Shown in pieces: positions 43,691 through 52,354 of a DNA stretch of 64,000 nucleotides; the stretch's first letter is position 1, and every line of letters starts with the position of its first letter. The notes under the pieces are model-generated. The model had not been told where the DNA came from. It searched no databases and was given only the letters and a program-made list of their open reading frames with translations. The DNA is from Phycisphaerales bacterium UBA7800 (GTDB lineage Bacteria > Planctomycetota > Phycisphaerae > Phycisphaerales > Phycisphaeraceae), in the NCBI GenBank assembly GCA_002480565.1, contig DLCK01000013.1, forward strand, positions 1 through 64,000. The letters are read 5' to 3'. The position numbers and the translations under genes were made by a program.

Positions 43691-44026
43691 TCAGATTGCG
43701 TTTTGGTCGCGTTCCCCGGTACTGATGCGAACGGCTTGTTCGATCGACGAAACGTATATCTTGCCGTCACCGCGTAAACCCGTATGGGCCTTTTCCTCGA
43801 TGGCGCTCACGATCTGGTCCACCAGTTCATCGGCACAGTACACCTCGATTCGCACGATGGGATTCAAGTCGCTCACCTCGTGCGCGGAACGGCCGTCGGG
43901 GCCGTGTCCTCGACCGAAGCCGGTGGCCTGCGTGATGCTTGCTCCGGAGAGTCCCTCCACATGGTGAAGGGCCAGCATCACTTGCGAGAGACGAATCGAC
44001 TTCACAAATGCTTCAACTTTCTTCAT
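43691..44026 (-). CDS. PII-like signalling protein associated with metal efflux
   Basis: The 111-residue protein is clearly of the PII/GlnB fold: MKKVEAFVKSIRLSQVMLAL start, GFGRGHGPDG, and the C-terminal HTGLRGDGKIYV...VRISTGERD ATP-binding block. The T-loop is changed: the ELYRGAEY stretch with the uridylylated Tyr is replaced by a shorter GRSAHEVSD. PII-NG type proteins are known next to CzcABC-like pumps, and this gene follows czcA by 17 nt. It likely reports nucleotide or metal state to the pump, not nitrogen. GGAGA before the ATG at 44026 supports the start. Confidence 0.85.
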   Translation of the reverse strand: MKKVEAFVKSIRLSQVMLALHHVEGLSGASITQATGFGRGHGPDGRSAHEVSDLNPIVRIEVYCADELVDQIVSAIEEKAHTGLRGDGKIYVSSIEQAVRISTGERDQNAI

Positions 44027-44042
44027 GGCGGTCTCCAATTAC

Positions 44043-47000
44043 TTACCGTTGCTTAGCGATGGGTGTTGCGAATTCGACACGGGCGGCGAACCACTTGTAA
44101 AGCGATGGCACGACCAACAGCGTCAGGACGGTCGAGGTCACCAAGCCACCGATGACGACGGTGGCGAGCGGCCGCTGCACCTCGCTGCCGGTGCCGGTCG
44201 CGAGCAGCAGGGGCACCAGGCCCAGCGCCGTGGTGACGGCGGTCATCAGCACGGGACGAACGCGGAGCGATGCGCCTTCGACCGACGCTTCATCCATGGT
44301 TTTACCTTCTTCGAGCAGCTGATTGAGGTAGGTGACCAGCACCATGCCGTTCTCAAGGGCGATGCCGAAAAGCGCGATAAAACCGACCGACGCGGGGACG
44401 GAGAGGTTCTCGCCGGCGATCCACAGGGCGACGACGCCACCCACAAGTGCAAGCGGGATATTCAACAGGATCAGCAGCGTGTTCCCCAATGAATTGAAAC
44501 TGCTGTAAAGCAACAGGCAAATGACCAGCAGCGTGATGGGCACGACAAGGGCCAGCCGCTTGTTCGCTTCCTGCTGCAGGCGGAAAGCACCGCCCCAGGT
44601 CGTGAAGTAGCCAGCGGGAAGTCGCACGTTCTTGTCGATGGCGGCCTGGGCGTCCGCAACGAACGAACCGATGTCGCGGCCCACCACGTTGTTCTGGATG
44701 GTGATGAACCGCTGCGTGTCTTCGCGGGTGATCTGGCGCGGGCCGGTGATGCGCCTGATCTCGGCCAGGTCGGTGAGCGGCACGCGAAGGCCGGTCGGCG
44801 ACTCAACCAGGATGTCACCGATCGCGCGGCGGGTTTCTCGGGCGTCGGGGGTATAGCGGACAAGGATGTCGAACCGTCGTATGCCCTCGAAGACCTGCCC
44901 CGCATCTTGTCCCCCGACCGCAGCACGGATGGTGTGCTGGACATCGGACAGATTCATGCCGTAACGGGCGATTGCCTCGAAGTTCGGCCGAATCAGCAAC
45001 TGCGGCGTGCCCGTCACTTGGTCCACCTGAATGTCCGCCGCGCCGGGCACTTCGCGGAGTACTGCGGCGATGGCGTCGGCCTGCTCTTTGAGTTCGGCGA
45101 GGTCTTCGCCGAACAGCTTGACGGCGAGTTCCGCCTTAACGCCTTCGAGCAGTTCATCCACGGTCATCTCGATCGGCTGGGTCAGATTCGCCACGACCCC
45201 GGGCATGCCTTCGACCCTCTCACGAATCTGCGTTTCGATGAATCCCTGGTCGTTGGGCTGTCGCCATTGGTCCTTGGGCTTGAGGATGACATACATCTCG
45301 ACCGAGTTGATCGGGTCAGCGTGTGCCCCAACTTCACCTCGGCCGACGCGACTGGTGACCTCGGTCACTTCCGGGATGTCCAACAGCCTCCGTTCCACAA
45401 TCAGCGCGGTTCGCTTGCTTTCATCTAGTGAGATGGATGGTGCCAGTGTCAGACGGACGACGATGGTGCCCTCGTTCAGACGCGGCGTAAACTCGGAACC
45501 AAGCAGCGGGAAGATCATTGTGCCAAGGGCCAATAGCGCCAAAGACAAGACGACGGCCGCCCATCGCTGACGAACGAAAAACCGGACGATCGGACGATAG
45601 GGAACCAGCAGAAGTCGGACGACCAGTGGTTCCTGTGACTTCATGTTGTTCTTGGCGGCATCGCCGGAGTTCGTTCGCTTTCCGACGAGCCGCTTCCAGA
45701 GCGGCGGTCTTGCGTCAGACCTGGGCCGACGCATGAGCAATCCGCCCAGCATCGGGGCAAGCATTAGCGCGAAGATAAGCGACCCGAGCATTGCCAGCGC
45801 CACGGTGTACGCCAACGGCCGAAACGTCTTGCCCTCGACGCCCTGCAACGTGAACAGCGGCAGGAACACGATGATGATGATCGCAATGGCAAACATGATC
45901 GGCCGGCCTACCTCATGGCAGGCTCGGGCGACGATATGAACTCTCGATTCATCCGGGTCCGCGTCGCGCAGCATTCGGTCGATGTTTTCGACCATGACAA
46001 TCGTTCCATCGACCATCATGCCGATCGCGATCGCCAAACCACCCAGCGACATCAGGTTGGCCGACAGGTCAAACCAATACATCGCGATGAACGCGAACAG
46101 CACGGAGAACGGGATGGCCAACGCCACCACCACGCTCGGCCGGAACCCCCCCATGAACACCAGCAGAACCAGCACCACAAGGACAATGCCCGTCACAAGA
46201 GCTTCGGTGACCGTCGCGACCGACGACTCGACGATGTCCTTCTGCTGATAGTACGGAACGAGCCGCAGACCATCCGGGAGGATCCCGTTGATCTCATCAA
46301 TCTTGTTCTCAACCCGCTCGATAACGGTGGAAGCGTTTGTGCCATACAGTTTGACCACCATGCCGGCGACGACTTCGCCCTCGCCGTTTCGGGTCTGCAA
46401 GCCTCGTCGCACCGCGCCGCCGACTTTCAATTCCGCCACATCGTCGAGGTAGATCGGCCTTCCATCCTTGGTTTTTACTACGATTCGCCGCAGACCCTCC
46501 ATATCTTGCGCGAGTCCAACGGAACGAACAACCAATTCTTCGTTGTTCTCTTCGATGAATTGCGCGCCGACATTGAGGTTGTTCGCCTCAACGCGCTCGA
46601 TCACGTCTGCGATGGTCAGGTCGTACCGCAACAGTGCGTCGGGGTCCAGCACGACGTGGTACTGCTTCTCGAATCCGCCGATGCCCAGTACCTCGGTCAC
46701 ACCCGGCACGCGGGCAAGGTTGCGGGCGACCACCCAGTCGTGCGTCGTTCGCAACTCTTCGAGGGTGTAGTTGCCAGTCGTATCTTCGAGAAAGTAGAAA
46801 AGCACCAACCCCATGCCGGTCGAGATCGGCCCCATTCCGGGATCGCCGAAACCTTCGGGGATTTGTTCTCGCGCCTCCTGGAGCCGCTCATTCACGAGAC
46901 GGCGCGAGAAGTAGATGTCGATGCCTTCCTCGAAGTAGACATTCACGACGGACAGGCCGAAGTTGGAGACGGATCGAATCTTCTCCACGCCCGGCAAGCC

Positions 47001-47222
47001 AAGCATCGCGGTCTCGACGGGGTACGTTACGAAGGCCTCGACCTCTTCGGGGGCAAGACCTTCGGTGACAGTGAATATCTGTACGAGGTTGGGCGACACA
47101 TCCGGGAAGGCGTCCACAGGCAGCCGCGTGTAACTCCACCACCCGGCAGCCACCACCAGTAATGCGAGCACCGCCATCATCAGGCGATTGTTCAGCGAGT
47201 AATCAATCAGTTTGCTAATCAT
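44043..47222 (-). CDS. czcA: Heavy-metal efflux RND pump, CzcA/CusA family
   Basis: The 1059-residue inner-membrane pump has 12 helices and two large periplasmic domains. The HME-RND hallmark is AIGMMVDGTIVMVENIDRML (helix 4, about 400), where D and E act in proton relay; ALFGIALENGMVLVTYLNQL is the helix-10 partner. The MVDGTIVMVEN form lies between CzcA and CusA types, so the metal (Zn/Co/Cd or Cu/Ag) is uncertain. It sits 45 nt after the adaptor gene and ahead of the PII-like gene. Confidence 0.95.
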   Translation of the reverse strand: MISKLIDYSLNNRLMMAVLALLVVAAGWWSYTRLPVDAFPDVSPNLVQIFTVTEGLAPEEVEAFVTYPVETAMLGLPGVEKIRSVSNFGLSVVNVYFEEGIDIYFSRRLVNERLQEAREQIPEGFGDPGMGPISTGMGLVLFYFLEDTTGNYTLEELRTTHDWVVARNLARVPGVTEVLGIGGFEKQYHVVLDPDALLRYDLTIADVIERVEANNLNVGAQFIEENNEELVVRSVGLAQDMEGLRRIVVKTKDGRPIYLDDVAELKVGGAVRRGLQTRNGEGEVVAGMVVKLYGTNASTVIERVENKIDEINGILPDGLRLVPYYQQKDIVESSVATVTEALVTGIVLVVLVLLVFMGGFRPSVVVALAIPFSVLFAFIAMYWFDLSANLMSLGGLAIAIGMMVDGTIVMVENIDRMLRDADPDESRVHIVARACHEVGRPIMFAIAIIIIVFLPLFTLQGVEGKTFRPLAYTVALAMLGSLIFALMLAPMLGGLLMRRPRSDARPPLWKRLVGKRTNSGDAAKNNMKSQEPLVVRLLLVPYRPIVRFFVRQRWAAVVLSLALLALGTMIFPLLGSEFTPRLNEGTIVVRLTLAPSISLDESKRTALIVERRLLDIPEVTEVTSRVGRGEVGAHADPINSVEMYVILKPKDQWRQPNDQGFIETQIRERVEGMPGVVANLTQPIEMTVDELLEGVKAELAVKLFGEDLAELKEQADAIAAVLREVPGAADIQVDQVTGTPQLLIRPNFEAIARYGMNLSDVQHTIRAAVGGQDAGQVFEGIRRFDILVRYTPDARETRRAIGDILVESPTGLRVPLTDLAEIRRITGPRQITREDTQRFITIQNNVVGRDIGSFVADAQAAIDKNVRLPAGYFTTWGGAFRLQQEANKRLALVVPITLLVICLLLYSSFNSLGNTLLILLNIPLALVGGVVALWIAGENLSVPASVGFIALFGIALENGMVLVTYLNQLLEEGKTMDEASVEGASLRVRPVLMTAVTTALGLVPLLLATGTGSEVQRPLATVVIGGLVTSTVLTLLVVPSLYKWFAARVEFATPIAKQR

Positions 47223-47266
47223 TAACAGTTCTCCATCGGCCCTGCGCGGTCACGCGGGATAGTGAA

Positions 47267-48754
47267 TTAGTGGGCGTGGCCAGCATGCTCAAGCGTGCCG
47301 CGGCTCATCTCGGCTTTGAGCGCGAACCCGTTGCGGACGACAACCCGTTCGCCTGGCTTTAGACCGGCAGCGACTTCGACGGCGGCGTCGGTTTCACGTC
47401 CGATCTGAACCGGCCGGACCTCGAATCCGTCCTCCGTTTGCACGAACACTGCAACTCGACCTTCGATCTCCTGCAACGCCGATCGAGGCAGGACCAACGC
47501 ACTTTGGTAGGTGTCCGTCGTGATGATTCCCTTGATGAACATCCCGGGACGCCAGAGGCCGTCCGGGTTATCCAGCACGATTCGCGCTGTTGCCGTACGG
47601 GTCGCCTCGTCCAAAGCGGGACTGACAAAGGCGATGGTGCCTGACGCATCGGGAATGCCGTGTCCAACCTCAATCTGAACGCGCATGCCCGCGCGAACAT
47701 GTATCAGGTCTCGCTGGTACACCGTCAGATTGACCCACACACTCGACAGATCAGCGATGATGAACGGAACCTCTCCGGGCTGTTCACTGACCACCTCACC
47801 ATGCGTAAGTTCCCGGGCAATCACGATCCCATCCAGCGGCGCTCGCATCTCGTATTCGCCGAGCGCCGTGTCCGGTAAATCAACCAGCGCTTTTGTTTCA
47901 GCCTCGCTTTGCCCCAGCGCGTGTAAGGCGCTCTCGGCCTGATTCATACTGATTTGCGCTTCTTTGATCGTCTGCTGCACCTCGAGCATTTCCAGATCAA
48001 ATCCGATGCGAATCTCACGTAGCGTTTGACGTGCTTCGAGAACCTGTCGTTCTGTTCCGACTCGGCCTTCAAGGAGCCGCTCGTCGCGAGCCAGGTTTTC
48101 CTCTGCCAATACGATTCGACTCGCGTAGAGATCCTTCTTGGCCGACAGGTTTTCCTGCGCCAAAGTCAAGCGTGCCAACGCCGCCACGTATTCGCTCCGC
48201 GCCGCAGCCAGATCGCGGCTGCTGAGCACCGCCATCACCTCTCCGGCATCGACGCGATCGCCGACGCTGTGATTCACTGCCTGAACTATCCCGGACACGC
48301 TCGGGGCGACATGGGCGATGCGGTCGGCATTGAAAACCACTTCGCCCGGCAGCCTCAGTGTTTGCTCCAAAGATCCCGGGCCGGCCTCGTGAACGACAAT
48401 GCCGTATTCTTTCATGGTCGCTGAATCGATCCGAATCGCGCCTTCTTCTTCGTCATCATGACCGGCGTGATCGTCGTGGCTATCGGCTTCCCCACCGCCA
48501 TGGTCGTTGTGATCGTCATGGCCTGAGGCTTCCTCATCGTCGTGGTCAGCGTGGTTCTCGAGCGTACGCTTTAGTGCCGTGTCGTGATCTTGACCTGTGT
48601 CTTCGTTGGGTGCTGCTGTTGCCGGATGATCATGCCCCGCATGCTCATCATGGTCCGCGGCCTGCGCGAACACGAATGACGGGAAGGTTGTTTGAGTCAG
48701 GGCCAATGCGGTGACGGCGGCGATCGCAATAGTGATCAGCGTGTACTTATTCAT
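47267..48754 (-). CDS. czcB: RND periplasmic adaptor, CzcB/CusB type, with His-rich head
   Basis: The 495-residue adaptor has an export signal (1-30), then an exceptional His/Asp-rich segment (about 34-105; repeated HDDH, DHAGHD, NDHGGGE), followed by the barrel-sandwich (YGIVVHEAGPG ... APSVSGIVQAVNHSVGDRVDAGEVMAVLSS), a coiled hairpin and the beta-barrel and membrane-proximal domains. The His-rich head likely binds metal and passes it to CzcA. Its 5' end overlaps the czcC 3' end by 8 nt. Metal could be zinc, cobalt, nickel or copper. Confidence 0.93.
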   Translation of the reverse strand: MNKYTLITIAIAAVTALALTQTTFPSFVFAQAADHDEHAGHDHPATAAPNEDTGQDHDTALKRTLENHADHDDEEASGHDDHNDHGGGEADSHDDHAGHDDEEEGAIRIDSATMKEYGIVVHEAGPGSLEQTLRLPGEVVFNADRIAHVAPSVSGIVQAVNHSVGDRVDAGEVMAVLSSRDLAAARSEYVAALARLTLAQENLSAKKDLYASRIVLAEENLARDERLLEGRVGTERQVLEARQTLREIRIGFDLEMLEVQQTIKEAQISMNQAESALHALGQSEAETKALVDLPDTALGEYEMRAPLDGIVIARELTHGEVVSEQPGEVPFIIADLSSVWVNLTVYQRDLIHVRAGMRVQIEVGHGIPDASGTIAFVSPALDEATRTATARIVLDNPDGLWRPGMFIKGIITTDTYQSALVLPRSALQEIEGRVAVFVQTEDGFEVRPVQIGRETDAAVEVAAGLKPGERVVVRNGFALKAEMSRGTLEHAGHAH

Positions 48755-50183
48755 GGTCGTTGTCCTTGCTGCTGTTCTGGGTTGAGTCGATGGACGGCAT
48801 GACAGGCGTTGTCGTGTTGACCGCGTCGAGAGGTTGACCGATCAACCCCTCAAGTTCGGCGACCGAACCGTGGTATTTCGCTAAGGCGTCGAGATACTGC
48901 TGTCGCAAGCCGATCAGCGTCCTCTCGGCGTCGAGCACGTCGAGGTATCCGAGATTGCCCCGCTCGAAGGCCTGGCGTATGTCGTGGTACGCCTGCGTCG
49001 CCGGCGGCAAGGCGTCGTCACGCAATCCCACAACCTCGTCGTAAGCGTTCGCCAACCGTGCATACGCCGATGCGATTGCTGCTTCGATCCGCAGCTCGAC
49101 CGCCCGCTGCTGGTTTCGTGCCGACGCAACGCCGAACCGGGCGGCAAGGACGTCGCCCTGACGACGATCAAAGACCGGTAGCGGGATTGACACGCCGGCG
49201 ACCAGAGCGCTGTCATCCGTCTCATTGAACCAACGATAGCCCAGGCCGGCGGTCATATCCGGTACGGCCTCGGCCCGCGCCAGTTCCATTTCTGCTTGTC
49301 GGCTGGCGATTTCTGTGACCCAACGGGCCACATCCGGATTCTGGCTAATCAGCGCTGCGAATGCAGTTACCGGCGGCGGCGCTTCCACACTGTCAAGATC
49401 ACCCATTACAGTTTTGAAGGCCGGCGACGAACTGCCCCAGGTCAGCGACAGTTGGACGCGTGCCGATTCCAGTGAACGCTCCGCCCGCCGCAACGCGATC
49501 CTCGCCGTGGCCACCGGCACCGTCGCACGTGAACGCTCGACGGCAGGCGCATCACCAGCGTCAATGCGGTGGCCGATCGATTCGGCCACTTGCTCCGCCA
49601 GCGCCAAAGATTCGCGGGCCAGTTCCACCTGACGCTGCGCTGCCAGCACATCCATGTATCGCTGTGTGACTTCGGTCAACAGCGCCACCCGCGCCGACTC
49701 GTAGTCCCACCCGGCCAGCCGGCCCTGCAGACGGGCGAGGTCTTTGCGTCGCTTGATATCACCTCCCAGCGGAAACGACTGGCTCAGTGAAAGCGTGATC
49801 TCCGCCGCGTCGACACCGTCGAACGCGCCGGAACCGGCGAAGTTTTCGATCTCAAGCGACAGTTCAGGATTAGACCAAAGCCCTGCCTGAACGGTGCGGG
49901 CCTCCGCCGCCCTTACGTCATACCCGAACCGCGAGAGATCGGGATTGCCCAGCAACGCCGCCGCCAACGCGTCACGCAGCGATAGGTCGCCTGTCAGCTC
50001 ATCGACGGGGTGACCCGGCGGCTGCGAATTGGCTTGATCGAGCGCGCGGGGTGGCTGGTAAGTTTCGTAAGACTCGCCAAGCGGACGCCGCAGCACCCAA
50101 GAATCGTTGAGCGGCGACGAGGCGCACCCGGCAAGACCGATACCGACGGCAGCGCAAATTAATAGTTCAATTGTGTGGTTCAT
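48747..50183 (-). CDS. czcC: Outer-membrane efflux protein, TolC/CzcC family lipoprotein
   Basis: The 478-residue protein begins with a lipoprotein signal (LICAAVGIGLAGCASS; the +1 Cys at about 20). It has two OEP repeats with SLRDALAAALLGNPDLSRFGYD (about 70) and a second copy near 270-300. The ATG at 50183 is preferred over the longer frame because it begins the signal sequence. It is the second gene of the operon, overlapping the adaptor gene. Confidence 0.92.
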   Translation of the reverse strand: MNHTIELLICAAVGIGLAGCASSPLNDSWVLRRPLGESYETYQPPRALDQANSQPPGHPVDELTGDLSLRDALAAALLGNPDLSRFGYDVRAAEARTVQAGLWSNPELSLEIENFAGSGAFDGVDAAEITLSLSQSFPLGGDIKRRKDLARLQGRLAGWDYESARVALLTEVTQRYMDVLAAQRQVELARESLALAEQVAESIGHRIDAGDAPAVERSRATVPVATARIALRRAERSLESARVQLSLTWGSSSPAFKTVMGDLDSVEAPPPVTAFAALISQNPDVARWVTEIASRQAEMELARAEAVPDMTAGLGYRWFNETDDSALVAGVSIPLPVFDRRQGDVLAARFGVASARNQQRAVELRIEAAIASAYARLANAYDEVVGLRDDALPPATQAYHDIRQAFERGNLGYLDVLDAERTLIGLRQQYLDALAKYHGSVAELEGLIGQPLDAVNTTTPVMPSIDSTQNSSKDNDHE

Positions 50184-50289
50184 ACGTTGATCCTGATGAG
50201 GAAAGGGCGCGGTCACTGTCAATTCATCTCTGGGGAATGCGCGCACGGATACCGCGCACGCAATAGCGAACGGGAAGCGATTGACGGTG

Positions 50290-50709
50290 CTAAATCAGCA
50301 GAATGACGTTGCGAGCCAGAGACTTGGCCGAGTCAGGCGAGAAGATGTATGCAGGTACCCCGCAGACAGGCAAGGGGGCTTCAGGAAGTTCTGCGATATG
50401 GCGAGTGTGAAAAACCGGAACCAACGCCAAAACGGATCGCTGTTCCGGATGCATCACGGGGGGCTGATCCAAGTTGGTATCGACGCACGGCCGAACATCC
50501 AGTTGATCGAACGCCGAAGCATTCACCGTAACGCGGTTGGATAATGCGGGTCCGCTCTTGTCGCACGGCTTCGAATGTGCAATTTCGATGGCAACGTGGT
50601 CGTTGCCCCCTTCGCACTGCACCATGAGCGGTCCAGCAATGGCGGCAACCAAAAGTTGGCTGCACATCAATACGATCGCCGTCATTTGATGAAGAGGTCG
50701 ACAGAGCAT
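50290..50709 (-). CDS. Small exported protein, first gene of the czc operon
   Basis: The 139-residue frame starts with a signal-like segment (MTAIVLMCSQLLVAAIAGPL, from about residue 9). It then has a polar body with VQCEGGNDHVAIEIAHSKPCDK (Cys pair, His) and a Pro-rich centre. No family is recognised. If it starts at 50709 the mRNA would be leaderless, since a strong -10 box ends at 50717; a start at 50685 is the alternative. It leads the czc operon, which suggests a metal-handling role. Confidence 0.6.
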   Translation of the reverse strand: MLCRPLHQMTAIVLMCSQLLVAAIAGPLMVQCEGGNDHVAIEIAHSKPCDKSGPALSNRVTVNASAFDQLDVRPCVDTNLDQPPVMHPEQRSVLALVPVFHTRHIAELPEAPLPVCGVPAYIFSPDSAKSLARNVILLI

Positions 50710-50716
50710 AGGCGAT

Positions 50717-50745
50717 ACTATAGGGGGGCACATCCCACTTGTCAA
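50717..50745 (-). promoter_or_regulatory. Strong sigma-70 promoter of the czc operon
   Basis: On the minus strand TTGACA (50745-50740), 17-nt spacer, TATAGT (50722-50717). The spacer contains GGG...CCCCCC tracts (GTGGGATGTGCCCCCC), similar in style to CsoR/RcnR-type G-tract operators, so metal control is plausible. Confidence 0.75.
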
Positions 50746-51006
50746 GCGCAGCACGGTCGGGTCTGGCCACAAAATGGGGCGCGATTGGAGATGTTGCCGA
50801 TACAGGGCTTATGACGCGGCATGGATGTTGCGGTGGGTGATAACGCTTTGTTCTGGTGAAGAAACCGTGACGCAGGCGATCGCGATAATGCACTGGCGAA
50901 CAGACCCAACAAGCAGAATGGATTGCACGCAGATTGCACGACATCGCCCCACCAAGTTACACGGCCATAACGCATAATGGACGCGATCATTTGCAGGAGC
51001 GCCGCG

Positions 51007-51318
51007 ATGAATGCGACATCCCCGGAGTTCGAAGCTGAATGCCGGACGTTGCTTGATCGTTATTTCGCGTCCCACCCCGATGCGATGATGCACAAGCGAG
51101 CGCATAAGGCGCTGCGCATGCTTTGGGGGAGCGAAACGCCCGTGAAAGGCAACGCAAATGGCTGGGCGGCAGGCATCATATACGCCGTCGGCACGTATGA
51201 TCGACCGCCTGTTGGAGTGCCGGGCGTACTCAACAGCGAGTTCGAAAAGCTGATGGGCGTGTCGATGGGGGCCGCGCGACGCCGTGCCGCCGCAATTCGG
51301 GAACTGTTGATGCTTTGA
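51007..51318 (+). CDS. Small helical protein of unknown function
   Basis: The 103-residue protein starts at 51007 (AGGAG 9 nt upstream), with an in-frame earlier ATG at 50977 less likely. It is wholly helical: RTLLDRYFASHPDAMMHKRAHKALRMLWG, then GWAAGIIYAVG and VPGVLNSEFEKLMGVSMGAARRRAAAIRELLML. The last part looks like a DNA-binding or dimerisation helix pair. It reads rightward, divergent from the czc operon, and marks the end of the metal island. The 234 nt before it hold only the two divergent promoter areas. Confidence 0.55.
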   Translation: MNATSPEFEAECRTLLDRYFASHPDAMMHKRAHKALRMLWGSETPVKGNANGWAAGIIYAVGTYDRPPVGVPGVLNSEFEKLMGVSMGAARRRAAAIRELLML

Positions 51319-51340
51319 CGTGCCTGACCCCCGTTGGCGA

Positions 51341-51380
51341 AAACAAAAGGCCCGGCAAGGCCGAAGCCGAGCCCGGGGGC
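51341..51380 (-). terminator. Rho-independent terminator of the phage operon
   Basis: On the minus strand a GC-rich stem (CCCGG...CCGGG around a TTCG tetraloop) is followed by CTTTTGTTTT. It lies about 40 nt beyond the last phage gene's stop (51420) and marks the end of the leftward phage transcript. Confidence 0.75.
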
Positions 51381-51419
51381 TAATTGATGCCTATTACATT
51401 ACCGCCGGCCGGGCACTGG

Positions 51420-51707
51420 TCAAGCGCGGCCGCGCCACGACATCACTCGTTGGACGAGGTGCGTGAACCATTGCGCCAGCGCGCTCAGAAACAGAATCGG
51501 CAGCCCGCACCACCCCGCACGGTTCATCGCTGCCACGCGCGATTTGCACCCGGCGCAGGGACGAACCAAACCAAAGGTGACGACTTGCATGAGCATCGAC
51601 AACCAGTCGCCAGGTGGTAAGAGACGGTGTATGAATGATGCACCCACGGGCGAGTTGCCCTGCCGAGCGGCGCTCTGATCGTGCAGTTTGTGATGGTGCG
51701 GTTTCAT
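51420..51707 (-). CDS. Small phage-region protein, possible tail-end or holin-like
   Basis: The 95-residue protein starts at 51707, overlapping the previous stop (ATGA). It has a basic His start (MKPHHHKLHDQ), a hydrophobic stretch at about 30-50 (LLPPGDWLSMLMQVVTFGL), a CAGCKSR pair and a second hydrophobic part near 65-85 (GLPILFLSALAQWF). No family recognised. It is the last gene of the leftward phage unit. Confidence 0.55.
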   Translation of the reverse strand: MKPHHHKLHDQSAARQGNSPVGASFIHRLLPPGDWLSMLMQVVTFGLVRPCAGCKSRVAAMNRAGWCGLPILFLSALAQWFTHLVQRVMSWRGRA

Positions 51708-52354
51708 GCAATCGTGACCGTCGCGGTGCCGCCTGTGGCTGATGATCGATATCCGGATGGGTCGAACCACACGTTGGTCGCGCGTTCGAAGCACGAGGGA
51801 TTCTGATTGGACACGACGTGCGTGCCGTGGCAAGGTCCGGGGGCGTTGGTGATGTCGATGACGCCCGCGAACGGACAATCGCCGCCGACAAGCGCAACGC
51901 CAAGTTTCAGGCCGGGGTTGAGACCGTAGTCCTCGCCCATGAAGAACTCGGCGACGACGGATAGATCCCACAGGCTCGGACTTTGCCAGTGCTGCGGATC
52001 GGTGCAGGTCGGATTAAACCAGAACTCGAGCTTGTAGTATTGCAGCACGGCGCGGTAGGCGTCGTAGTAGCACGGCCAACCGCCGTCCTTCGGCAGCGTG
52101 TAGCTGCCGTTGACGTCGGTGAGAATCGTCGCCCGAAAACTGTGCCCTGACGCTTCGCGGCACATGACAGCGCACGGCGTGATGCCCGCGACGTCCACCT
52201 GAATGGTCGACGGCAGCGCTCCGTCCGGGCAGATCGGACACGGAGGTCCGCCGCAGCATTCACCGCAGATCATGAAACGCCCGTCTTCATCAACGCCAAA
52301 CGTACCGCCCCCGGAAGTCCGGGGGTCGATGTCGAACTGACCGTTGCTGCCCAT
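51704..52354 (-). CDS. Phage structural protein, unknown
   Basis: The 216-residue protein has a Gly/Cys-rich N-terminus (FMICGECCGGPPCPICPDG, about 27-45) with a cluster of Cys, then beta-rich sequence ending SATGGTATVTIA. It starts by an ATGA overlap with the upstream gene and ends by one with the downstream gene. The Cys cluster may bind zinc or form disulfides. Probably part of the tail tip; no known family. Confidence 0.6.
   Translation of the reverse strand: MGSNGQFDIDPRTSGGGTFGVDEDGRFMICGECCGGPPCPICPDGALPSTIQVDVAGITPCAVMCREASGHSFRATILTDVNGSYTLPKDGGWPCYYDAYRAVLQYYKLEFWFNPTCTDPQHWQSPSLWDLSVVAEFFMGEDYGLNPGLKLGVALVGGDCPFAGVIDITNAPGPCHGTHVVSNQNPSCFERATNVWFDPSGYRSSATGGTATVTIA

Noticed and set aside
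45915..47162. 415-codon plus-strand frame inside czcA
   Set aside because: Antisense shadow of the RND pump gene in high-GC DNA; His/Asp/Arg-rich with no domain.
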